Assembly (NCBI GenBank): GCA_944391155.1
Contig: CALXSO010000020.1
Location: 1-9,703 of the forward strand
Reading direction: 5' to 3'
DNA from: an uncultured Clostridia bacterium
GTDB taxonomy: Bacteria > Bacillota > Clostridia > TANB77 > CAG-508
Length of the DNA: 9,703 nt
Below the pieces are notes generated by a model. It saw nothing but the letters and a program-made list of their open reading frames with translations. It was not told the origin of the DNA and searched no databases. Position 1 is the first letter of the stretch; the number at the start of each line of letters is the position of its first letter. Made by a program: the position numbers and the translations under genes. Shown one piece after another: positions 1-5,668 of this stretch.

Positions 1-39
1 ATATAAACACATCAAAACAAAAACAAAATCTATCTAGCA

Positions 40-795
40 TCATAAATCTATTTCTAAACCAACCGGACAATGATCACTTCCCATTATTTCTGGATATATC
101 ATTGCATCATTTATTTTGTCTTTTATATCATCTGAAACAACAAAATAATCTATTCTCCAGCCAATATTTTTTTCTCTTGCTCTTCCCATATATGACCACC
201 AGCTATATGCTTCTTCTTTATCAGGATATAAAAAACGATATGTATCAACAAAACCCACATTTAACAATTCAGTAAACTTGTCCCTTTCTTCATCAGTAAA
301 CCCTGCATTTCCCCTATTACTTTTTGGATTTTTTAAATCTATTTCTTTATGTGCTACATTCAAATCTCCACACATAATAACTGGTTTATTTTTCTTTAAA
401 CTTAACAAATATTTTCTGACTTCATCTTCCCAAACTTGTCTATATTCTAATCTCTCTAATCCTCTCTTAGAATTAGGAGTATATATTGTAACAACATAAT
501 TTTTTTCAAACTCTGCAGTAATAACACGACCTTCTTTATCATGTTCTTCAATTCCAATGCCATAAGTTACACTTATAGGTTTATTTTTACAAAAAATAGC
601 TGTACCTGAATATCCTTTTCTTTCTGCACTATTCCAATAACTATAATATCCGTCAAATTTTAAATCAACTTGATCTTCTTGACATTTTGTCTCTTGAATA
701 CAAAAAACATCTGCATTCACTGCTTTAAAAAATTCTTCAAATCCTTTTGTTATACATGCTCTTATACCATTTACATTCCATGAAATTAACTTCAT
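40..795 (-). CDS. xth: Exodeoxyribonuclease III (AP endonuclease, ExoIII/Xth)
   Basis: A 251-residue protein of the exonuclease-endonuclease-phosphatase fold, usual length for bacterial ExoIII. The family cuts DNA 5' of abasic sites and removes nucleotides 3' to 5' in base-excision repair, in the cytoplasm, with a divalent metal. Visible family motifs in order: SWNVNGIRA at 5-13 with N7; IQETK at 33-37 with the metal-binding glutamate E35; YTPNS from Y105; GDLNVAH at 143-149 with D144 and N146; WRIDYF at 213-218 with D216; and GSDHCPV from 239 with the D241/H242 catalytic pair. All expected active-site residues are present, so it should be active. The start is supported by AAAAGGAGAA at 801-810, five bases upstream of ATG. 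It ends in TGA. It is transcribed away from the 44-bp repeat region and looks monocistronic here; its downstream context is off the window. Confidence 0.97.
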   Translation of the reverse strand: MKLISWNVNGIRACITKGFEEFFKAVNADVFCIQETKCQEDQVDLKFDGYYSYWNSAERKGYSGTAIFCKNKPISVTYGIGIEEHDKEGRVITAEFEKNYVVTIYTPNSKRGLERLEYRQVWEDEVRKYLLSLKKNKPVIMCGDLNVAHKEIDLKNPKSNRGNAGFTDEERDKFTELLNVGFVDTYRFLYPDKEEAYSWWSYMGRAREKNIGWRIDYFVVSDDIKDKINDAMIYPEIMGSDHCPVGLEIDL

Positions 796-894
796 AATTC
801 TTCTCCTTTTCCTAAACTTTAATAATTTTTCTTAATCATTACTTTTATTATTTATTTATTTTTAAACTTTAGTTTATTTCTAAATATTCTTTTT

Positions 895-925
895 ATTATA
901 GATTAAATTTTTAGTTTCTTCTCAA
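895..925 (-). promoter_or_regulatory. Candidate sigma-A promoter of xth
   Basis: On the minus strand, TTGAGA (920-925) and a perfect TATAAT (895-900) are separated by 19 bases, longer than the optimal 17. This predicts a 5' leader of about 90 bases before the xth ATG. The -35 hexamer lies inside the first copy of the 44-bp repeat, so the repeat array ends in this promoter. The long spacer keeps confidence moderate. Confidence 0.45.
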
Positions 926-1083
926 CATTTACTTTTTACTACTATTTAAATTTTTTAGGTCTCTCTCAACATTTACTTTTTACTACTATTTAAATTTTTT
1001 AGTTTTCTCTCAACATTTACTTTTTACTACTATTTAAATTTTTTAGGTCTCTCTCAACATTTGCTTTTTTATTACTATTTAAA
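915..1083. repeat. 44-bp tandem repeat (minisatellite), about 3.8 copies
   Basis: Head-to-tail copies lie at 915-958, 959-1002 and 1003-1046, and a diverged partial copy runs from 1047 to about 1083. The first three are nearly identical, differing mainly in the first few bases (TTTCTT, GTCTCT or TTTTCT before CTCAACATTT). A degenerate end of an earlier copy (AAATTTTTAG) sits at 905-914. There are no spacers between copies. Each copy carries TTGAGA on the minus strand, the same hexamer proposed as the xth -35 box. Slipped-strand expansion of AT-rich intergenic DNA explains the pattern; a regulatory role is speculation. Confidence 0.93.
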
Positions 1084-1243
1084 ATACCATATTCACCTTA
1101 ATATTCAGTTTCAAATTAGCACTTTATCTTTAAAAATTTCTTCTTAGCATTTATCCTTTAACTAGCATTTTTGAGTATGCACCTAAAATTATATTCAATA
1201 CTCTTGCATTCTACTATAAAACCTCTCAAATATCAATAATTTA

Positions 1244-1295
1244 GGGGATGAAAATTTTCAATATTTTCCACCCCCAACTTTTGACTCTTAGTCAA
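1244..1295 (-). terminator. Hairpins downstream of the 3D-protein gene, possible terminator
   Basis: Two adjacent inverted repeats lie just past the 3D-protein stop. One pairs GGGG (1244-1247) with CCCC (1271-1274) and GAAAAT with ATTTTC inside it, across a two-base internal mismatch. The other is TTGACT (1281-1286) with AGTCAA (1290-1295) and a three-base loop. In the direction of transcription the GC-capped stem is followed by TAAATTATT and not by a clean U-run, so intrinsic termination is plausible but not convincing. Confidence 0.35.
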
Positions 1296-1323
1296 TATTT
1301 AATATTCAATTATAATTTTCTTT

Positions 1324-2277
1324 TTAATTAGCTACACTAACTGGTAAATATCTAACACCCCATGCCAAAGCTTCTGAATGTGAATTTACAAAGATGTCGA
1401 TTTTATTACCATTAATTGCTCCGCCTCTATCTTCTACTGTATATATGTGACCATTTATATTTAATTTTGTTCCTAATGCAAATTTACTTGATGCAGCTAC
1501 AGTTCTTCCAGCTGTTGCTTTTTTACCTGATGCTGTAATTCCATTTGATTTTCCACAACATTTACTACAAGAACAATAAGCTGTAATTTTATATATCTGT
1601 GATCCTGCACTAGCTGATGAACTTGTTTTTGTACTTGGTAATGAAGTTCTTGATGTTGTTGAACCTCTTGATGTTACCTTCTTATTTACTTGAACTATTT
1701 TATTAACTGGTTCTTGAATAACAGTTTCTGATAATGTTATTTTCTCTATCTCTACATTGTTTTGGTATTTTATTTTATATGTTACCTCTTTAATACCTTC
1801 TTTTCCTTCTTGTAACACTTTATTTGTAGTATCAGTTGATGTTCCTGCTGTATTTTTTGTTATCGTTTCAAATGGAATTGAAACTTGTTCTGTAACTATC
1901 TTTTCTGTAATCGGTGCATAATTTTGTAATAACTGTTCTAAAGATGTTTCTATTCCCTTTTCTGATACTTTTGCTATTTGCACCTCATTATATGATTTAT
2001 CTGTAATTTTTATGATATCTCCCGAATTAACTTCTTCTGTTAAATCTGGTATTGTCTTTTGATTTTCATCTAATAATATATTATTTTCATCTAGTATTTC
2101 TGATACAGTTGATTTTGATGTAAAAGCTGTCATCTCATATCCATTTTGTAAAACTATTGTAATGTCTTTTAAATTGTTACTTACTGCCATAACACCAATT
2201 CCTGATATCAAAACTAAAATTATGCTCACACATATAATTTTTATTATCGAAAATGAAGCTTTCTCTTCTCTTTTCAT
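1324..2277 (-). CDS. Membrane-anchored G5 and 3D domain cell-wall protein (YabE/RpfB-like)
   Basis: A 317-residue envelope protein. Residues 11-32 form one hydrophobic segment (uncleaved anchor or signal peptide) after a basic start. A DUF348-like ubiquitin-fold unit follows at about 37-92, a G5-like domain at about 122-200, then a Ser/Thr-rich linker at 203-226 and a C-terminal 3D domain at 228-317. The 3D domain shows ITAYCSCSKCCG with four cysteines (C235, C237, C240, C241), then EDRGGAING (D283) and KIDIF (D294). Proteins of this build act on peptidoglycan, probably as lytic transglycosylase-like enzymes with a double-psi beta-barrel. The first of the three aspartates that name the domain is not seen: the usual VAVD stretch reads VAAS at 260-263. 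Start chosen by AAAGGAGG at 2290-2297, twelve bases upstream, and a strong promoter. It is divergent from lemA. Confidence 0.9.
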   Translation of the reverse strand: MKREEKASFSIIKIICVSIILVLISGIGVMAVSNNLKDITIVLQNGYEMTAFTSKSTVSEILDENNILLDENQKTIPDLTEEVNSGDIIKITDKSYNEVQIAKVSEKGIETSLEQLLQNYAPITEKIVTEQVSIPFETITKNTAGTSTDTTNKVLQEGKEGIKEVTYKIKYQNNVEIEKITLSETVIQEPVNKIVQVNKKVTSRGSTTSRTSLPSTKTSSSASAGSQIYKITAYCSCSKCCGKSNGITASGKKATAGRTVAASSKFALGTKLNINGHIYTVEDRGGAINGNKIDIFVNSHSEALAWGVRYLPVSVAN

Positions 2278-2311
2278 AAAAATTTCTTACCTCCTTTGGT
2301 AACACTTTCTT

Positions 2312-2340
2312 ATTTTACCATATATCGAATAATTTGTCAA
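2312..2340 (-). promoter_or_regulatory. Strong extended -10 promoter of the G5/3D protein gene
   Basis: Minus strand: perfect TTGACA at 2335-2340, a 17-base spacer, and TAAAAT at 2312-2317 preceded by TGG, an extended -10. Transcription would begin near 2305, giving a leader of about 28 bases that contains the AAAGGAGG site. This is the best promoter match in the window. Confidence 0.8.
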
Positions 2341-2354
2341 ATCTCGGACACGCC

Positions 2355-2383
2355 TTGAAAATAAACGTTTCTTAATATATTAT
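2355..2383 (+). promoter_or_regulatory. Candidate distal promoter towards lemA
   Basis: Plus strand: TTGAAA at 2355-2360, 17-base spacer, TATTAT at 2378-2383. Transcription would start near 2390, about 250 bases before lemA, implying a long leader or a separate short RNA. Its -35 box is only 14 bases from the -35 box of the divergent 3D-protein promoter. Confidence 0.45.
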
Positions 2384-2411
2384 ATTCTTAAAAAGACTGA
2401 TTTATGCCAAT

Positions 2412-2437
2412 TTGAAAAAATTTTGATTTTTTTTCAA
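2412..2437 (+). other. AT-rich hairpin in the putative lemA leader
   Basis: TTGAAAAAA (2412-2420) pairs with TTTTTTCAA (2429-2437) around an 8-base loop, followed on the plus strand by five T. If the distal promoter at 2355-2383 is used, this would lie about 20 bases into the transcript and could end it early. A single G-C pair makes it weak. Confidence 0.3.
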
Positions 2438-2573
2438 TTTTTAAAAATTTATTATACAATTCAGACCAAATTATCTAGAATACTCTGAAATATTAATACA
2501 TACACGTTTTTTGAAAAGACCAATAAAAAGCAACAATCTTTCAAACTTCCATCACATAAAAATCACAAAAATA

Positions 2574-2602
2574 TTGTATAAATTTTTTTAATATGTTATT
2601 AT
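2574..2602 (+). promoter_or_regulatory. Candidate proximal promoter of lemA
   Basis: TTGTAT (2574-2579), 17-base spacer, TATTAT (2597-2602). The -10 is good, the -35 matches only in TTG. A TATAAT at 2612-2617 is also present but would start transcription inside the AAAAGGAGG ribosome binding site at 2624-2632, so I prefer the upstream pair. Confidence 0.4.
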
Positions 2603-2639
2603 ATATCTGTATATAATATAATTAAAAGGAGGACTAAAT

Positions 2640-3200
2640 ATGGTTTGGATTATTGTAGCTATCATAGCAATTATTATAATAGCAATCATCGTTATGTACA
2701 ACAGTTTAGTTTCAGCAAAAATAAAAGTTGACAATGCATGGAGTCAAATTGATGTTCAATTACAAAGAAGATTTGATTTAATCCCTAATTTTGTTGAAAC
2801 AGTAAAAGGATATATGTCACATGAATCTGAAACTTTTGAAAAAATCGCTCAATTAAGAACTTCTTGGGCCAATTCAAATAGTATATCTGAGAAAGCTTCT
2901 TTAGATGGTGAACTATCTAATGCTTTGAAAACTATCATGGCTGTATCAGAAAGTTATCCAGATTTAAAAGCAAATCAAAACTTTATGCAATTATCAGAAG
3001 AATTAAGAAATACAGAAAATAAAATTTCTTTTTCAAGACAATTTTATAATGATACAGTAACAATGTATAATGAAAAATTACAAATGTTCCCATCAAATAT
3101 AATAGCCAATATTTTCCACTTTACTGAACGTGATTTATTTGAAGCAGAAAGTGAAGAAGCTAGAAAAAATGTAAAAGTCGATTTTGGAACAAAAGCTTAA
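2640..3200 (+). CDS. lemA: LemA family membrane protein
   Basis: A 186-residue protein with the usual LemA size and build. An N-terminal hydrophobic helix (about 2-20) leaves the rest as a helical domain on the outer or periplasm-equivalent side. Family hallmarks: VDNAWSQIDVQLQRRFDLIPNFV at about 30-52, TVKGYMSHE at 54-62, a YPDLKANQNFMQLSEEL-type stretch at 106-122, and FYNDTV at 135-140 with YNEKLQMFPSNIIA after it. The biochemical role of LemA is not settled; it is often next to an HtpX-type protease, as here, which suggests a shared role in membrane or envelope quality control. The start is fixed by AAAAGGAGG at 2624-2632, seven bases before ATG. A terminator-like hairpin follows the stop at once, so much of the transcript may end before htpX. 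Confidence 0.95.
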   Translation: MVWIIVAIIAIIIIAIIVMYNSLVSAKIKVDNAWSQIDVQLQRRFDLIPNFVETVKGYMSHESETFEKIAQLRTSWANSNSISEKASLDGELSNALKTIMAVSESYPDLKANQNFMQLSEELRNTENKISFSRQFYNDTVTMYNEKLQMFPSNIIANIFHFTERDLFEAESEEARKNVKVDFGTKA

Positions 3201-3212
3201 TAACCAATATAT

Positions 3213-3267
3213 AAGATTAAATGTTCATAATTTCTTATTTACATTTTGAACATTTAATCTTGTTTTT
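3213..3267 (+). terminator. Strong hairpin with U-run between lemA and htpX
   Basis: A perfect 15-bp inverted repeat, 3213-3227 with 3247-3261, encloses a 19-base loop and is followed by G and five T (3263-3267). It has intrinsic-terminator form, begins 12 bases after the lemA stop, and separates two genes that would otherwise be read as one operon. It may reduce htpX expression relative to lemA. The stem sequence AAATGTTCAT recurs at 3291-3300 beside the htpX ribosome binding site. Confidence 0.75.
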
Positions 3268-3278
3268 ATTCTAAATTA

Positions 3279-3300
3279 ATGAACTTTAAGAAATGTTCAT
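3279..3300 (+). other. Small hairpin touching the htpX ribosome binding site
   Basis: ATGAAC (3279-3284) pairs with GTTCAT (3295-3300) around a 10-base loop, directly before the AGAAAGGAT ribosome binding site at 3301-3309. The 3' arm is part of AAATGTTCAT, a second copy of the terminator stem at 3219-3228, so AAATGTTCA at 3291-3299 could instead pair with TGAACATTT at 3247-3255. Confidence 0.4.
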
Positions 3301-3315
3301 AGAAAGGATCTTAAA

Positions 3316-4221
3316 ATGTTTAAAAATACAAGAAAAAATAAATTAGAATCTGGAGTTATAATCGGAATTTTTATAATAATTATTACACTAATTGTTTACT
3401 ATGTTTGCAATGCATTAAGCTTAGGTAGTCTATCAATAGTTATTGCCTTAATTTTTTCTATTGCAACAGCATGGGGTTCATACTACTATAGTGACAAAAT
3501 AGTTCTTGCCAGCTGTAAAGCAAGACCTGCAACTAAAGAAGAAGACTTACAATTAGTAAACATACTAGATTCCCTAATGGTCACAGCAGATTTACCAAAA
3601 AAGCCAGATTTATATGTGGTAGAAGATGCTCAACCAAATGCATTTGCAACTGGAAGAAATCCTGAACATGCAGTAGTTTGTGTTACAACTGGATTATTAG
3701 AAAAACTAGATTACTATGAACTAGAAGGTGTTTTAGCACATGAAGTAAGTCATATAAAAAATTATGACATTAGATTAAGTGCTGTAGTATCAATATTTGT
3801 TGGATTCATAGTTATGCTTGCAGATACTGTATCAAGAATAGTATTCTGGGGAGGATTTAGAGATCGTGATAGTGATAGTAAGGGAAATGGAATTCTAATG
3901 TTAATTGGTCTTATTTTATTAATCCTATCACCAATTTTTGGAACACTTATGCAACTTGCATTATCTAGAAAAAGAGAATTTTTAGCAGATTCAACTGCTG
4001 TTGAATTAACTCGAAATCCAGATGGATTAATTTCGGCTTTACAAAAATTAGAAAATGATCCTAATGAACTACAAACTGCAAATTCTGCAACTGCAAATAT
4101 GTATATTGTAAATCCATTTAAGAAGAATGGTGATAAGGGCAAAAGGAAAAAATCTAACATTTGGTCAACTCACCCAAGTACAGAAGCAAGAATTGAAAAT
4201 TTAAGAAATATACAATATTAA
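3316..4221 (+). CDS. htpX: HtpX-type membrane zinc metalloprotease (M48B family)
   Basis: A 301-residue integral membrane protease, close to the usual HtpX length. Predicted membrane helices lie at about 13-33, 38-56, 153-173 and 193-215. The zinc motif is HEVSH at 142-146 (H142 and H146 ligands, E143 catalytic). The third ligand is E221 in SRKREFLADSTAVEL, the standard second M48 motif. The C-terminal STHPSTEARIENL stretch (284-296) is also family-typical. HtpX degrades misfolded or damaged membrane proteins from the cytoplasmic side. Start supported by AGAAAGGAT at 3301-3309. It follows lemA in the common lemA-htpX order but across a 115-base gap with a terminator-like hairpin. I see no convincing promoter of its own, so read-through from lemA is the likeliest source. 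It converges on tatD. Confidence 0.96.
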   Translation: MFKNTRKNKLESGVIIGIFIIIITLIVYYVCNALSLGSLSIVIALIFSIATAWGSYYYSDKIVLASCKARPATKEEDLQLVNILDSLMVTADLPKKPDLYVVEDAQPNAFATGRNPEHAVVCVTTGLLEKLDYYELEGVLAHEVSHIKNYDIRLSAVVSIFVGFIVMLADTVSRIVFWGGFRDRDSDSKGNGILMLIGLILLILSPIFGTLMQLALSRKREFLADSTAVELTRNPDGLISALQKLENDPNELQTANSATANMYIVNPFKKNGDKGKRKKSNIWSTHPSTEARIENLRNIQY

Positions 4222-4225
4222 ATAA

Positions 4226-4375
4226 AAAACAAGAAAAGTTTTTTAAGATTATTACTAGGAAACCTATTAGTAATATTCTAGTTACAATTCAGAATTAATT
4301 TTATGTACTACTTTTCAGATAGCTTTCTTTTATACTAAACTGAATTATAACAAATTTTATCACTTTTCTTGTTTT
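4226..4375. terminator. Three-stem inverted-repeat structure between convergent htpX and tatD
   Basis: A perfect 14-bp outer stem pairs 4226-4239 (AAAACAAGAAAAGT) with 4362-4375. It encloses an 8-bp stem, 4250-4257 with 4268-4275, and an 11-of-12 stem, 4281-4292 with 4340-4351. On either strand the outer 3' arm runs into T-rich sequence, four T on the plus strand and six on the minus strand. It may therefore act as a bidirectional terminator for the two convergent genes. The right arm covers the last four sense codons of tatD and most of its stop. The long enclosed segment (122 bases) is unusual for a simple terminator. Confidence 0.5.
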
Positions 4376-5232
4376 ATTCTATTTAATTTAATATTAAAAA
4401 TTCTCATTGCATTTTCTGAAGTAATTTCTGCAACTTTTTCTATATCTAAATTTTTTGCCATTGCAACTTTTTCAGCAACATATTTAACATTCCTTGGATC
4501 ATTTCTAGTGCCTCTAAGTGGCTCTGGTGCTAAATATGGACTATCTGTTTCAATTAAAATTCTATCATTTGGCACCAAATTAATCATTTCATCTGCATTC
4601 TTTGAATTCTTAAAAGTAACTGGACCAGCAAATGAAATATAAAAACCAAGTTTCAATGCTTCTTTTATCAATTCTCTATTTTGAGGACAACAATGAAAAA
4701 TTCCTTTTTTTAAAACTTCATTGTTTTTAAGAATATCTAAAGTGTCCATAATAGCATCTCTTGTGTGTATTACTATTGGAAAATTATATTTATTTGCCAA
4801 TTTTATCTGGTAAATAAACGCTTTTCTCTGCAATTCTCTCTTCTTTTCTTCTTTTTCCCAATAATAATCTAAACCAATTTCTCCAATTGCCACAAGTTTT
4901 GATATTTCTTTTCTTTGTAACTCTGTTTTTGAAGTCTCTTTTCCTTGTAACTTTGTTTTTGAAGTTTCGTTTCTCAATATTTCTTCTAATTTATCTAAAT
5001 CTTTCCACAATTGCTCCTCTGATTGTGGAATATCATTTGGAGAAATACCTACTGTTGCATAAATAAAATTGTATTTATTTGCTAATTCCAACGCCTTAAC
5101 TGACGCTTCTAAACTATATCCTACAGATACAAAGTTAGAAATATCTGATTTTTGTATTTGCTCTATAAGTTCCTCTCTATCTTGATTAAACTTGTCATCA
5201 TCCAAATGAGCATGACTATCAAAAAATTTCAT
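4360..5232 (-). CDS. tatD: TatD family metal-dependent DNase
   Basis: A 290-residue amidohydrolase-fold protein. TatD enzymes are metal-dependent DNases with 3'-5' exonuclease activity linked to DNA repair and quality control in the cytoplasm. Metal-site motifs are complete: DSHAHLD at 5-11 (H7, H9), GEIGLDYYW at 117-125 with E118 region glutamate, IHTRDA at 155-160 (H156), FHCCPQ at 179-184 (H180) and ETDSPYL at 228-234 (D230). The family is usually about 255-260 residues; the excess is an insertion at about 88-112 just before the GEIGLD strand, made of the tandem decapeptides ETSKTKLQGK and ETSKTELQRK plus a partial third (EISK). Start supported by AAAGGAAA upstream (5238-5245). It lies 31 bases after acpS and is last in the minus-strand group. 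It ends in TGA inside the right arm of the convergent inverted repeat. Confidence 0.95.
   Translation of the reverse strand: MKFFDSHAHLDDDKFNQDREELIEQIQKSDISNFVSVGYSLEASVKALELANKYNFIYATVGISPNDIPQSEEQLWKDLDKLEEILRNETSKTKLQGKETSKTELQRKEISKLVAIGEIGLDYYWEKEEKKRELQRKAFIYQIKLANKYNFPIVIHTRDAIMDTLDILKNNEVLKKGIFHCCPQNRELIKEALKLGFYISFAGPVTFKNSKNADEMINLVPNDRILIETDSPYLAPEPLRGTRNDPRNVKYVAEKVAMAKNLDIEKVAEITSENAMRIFNIKLNRIKQEK
4909..4968 (-). repeat. In-frame 30-bp tandem duplication inside tatD
   Basis: Two adjacent 30-bp units, 4939-4968 and 4909-4938, match at 27 of 30 positions, and a partial third unit continues to about 4897. They encode ETSKTKLQGK, ETSKTELQRK and EISK. The repeat is a multiple of three and keeps the frame. 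It adds a charged, probably surface-exposed loop to TatD. Confidence 0.92.
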
Positions 5233-5263
5233 TATTATTTCCTTTCATTTTTTATCAAAAATA

Positions 5264-5638
5264 TTACTTTAAAACAACCACAACATTAGCAGTTGCATAT
5301 AGCTTACAATGTGAAATACTTAAGTCTATTTGCTCAACATTTTTTAAATTTACTCCTATTAAATTAACCTTTGGTTTTCCCTGCTCATCATTAATTATTT
5401 CAATATCCTTCCAACATATTGAATATTTATCATCAAGTAAAACAGATATTGCTTTAAAAACCGCTTCTTTAGCTGCAAATCTTGCTGCATAATGTTGATA
5501 TTTTTGGACTTTTTTACTTTCACAATATTGTATCTCATTTTTTGTATAAACTCTGCTTAAAAAACTATCTCCTATATTTTCTACTGAATCCTTAATTCTA
5601 TCTATTTCTATTATATCTGTTCCACAATTTATTTTCAT
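5264..5638 (-). CDS. acpS: Holo-[acyl-carrier-protein] synthase
   Basis: A 124-residue AcpS of normal length. The enzyme moves 4'-phosphopantetheine from coenzyme A to the serine of apo-acyl carrier protein, which activates it for fatty acid synthesis; the family acts as a cytoplasmic trimer. Visible motifs: GTDIIEIDRI at 6-15 with the magnesium-binding D8, FLSRVYTKNEI at 26-36, and ARFAAKEAVFKAI at 52-64 with E58. The C-terminal LSISHCKLYATA stretch (106-117, H110) is also family-typical. AGAAGG at 5647-5652, eight bases before the ATG, supports the start. It lies between the unknown tail-anchored protein gene (30-base gap) and tatD (31-base gap), so these genes are probably co-transcribed. 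Confidence 0.96.
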   Translation of the reverse strand: MKINCGTDIIEIDRIKDSVENIGDSFLSRVYTKNEIQYCESKKVQKYQHYAARFAAKEAVFKAISVLLDDKYSICWKDIEIINDEQGKPKVNLIGVNLKNVEQIDLSISHCKLYATANVVVVLK

Positions 5639-5668
5639 CTTTATTACCTTCTTTTATATTTATTATTA

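Larger units (their letters stand above)
796..1323. other. Gene-free interval between the 3D protein gene and xth
   Basis: This 528-base AT-rich stretch holds the xth ribosome binding site and promoter candidate, the 44-bp tandem repeat and, near its right end, two hairpins downstream of the 3D-protein gene. From about 1085 to 1240 I see only AT-rich sequence with no convincing reading frame, tRNA-like fold or repeat. No protein gene is supported on either strand. Confidence 0.7.
2278..2639. other. Divergent control region between the 3D-protein gene and lemA
   Basis: This 362-base gap holds the promoters of two divergent genes. Between the two outward-facing -35 boxes lies a short GC-rich islet (CGGACACGCC, 2345-2354) that stands out from the surrounding AT-rich sequence. 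The part from about 2440 to 2570 is AT-rich with no reading frame or structure I can support. A 9-bp all-AT-type hairpin sits at 2412-2437. Confidence 0.6.

Noticed and set aside
278..499. Open frame antisense to xth
   Set aside because: Shadow of a conserved gene with no start signal of its own.
915..1083. Possible CRISPR array
   Set aside because: The 44-bp units abut directly with no variable spacers, and no cas genes are nearby.
3762..4160. Open frame antisense to htpX
   Set aside because: It lies wholly inside a well-supported metalloprotease gene, has no ribosome binding site and resembles no protein family I know.
40..5232. Alternative genetic code (TGA as tryptophan), suggested by the extreme AT content
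   Set aside because: xth and tatD end at TGA at the expected family C-termini, and tryptophan is encoded by TGG.
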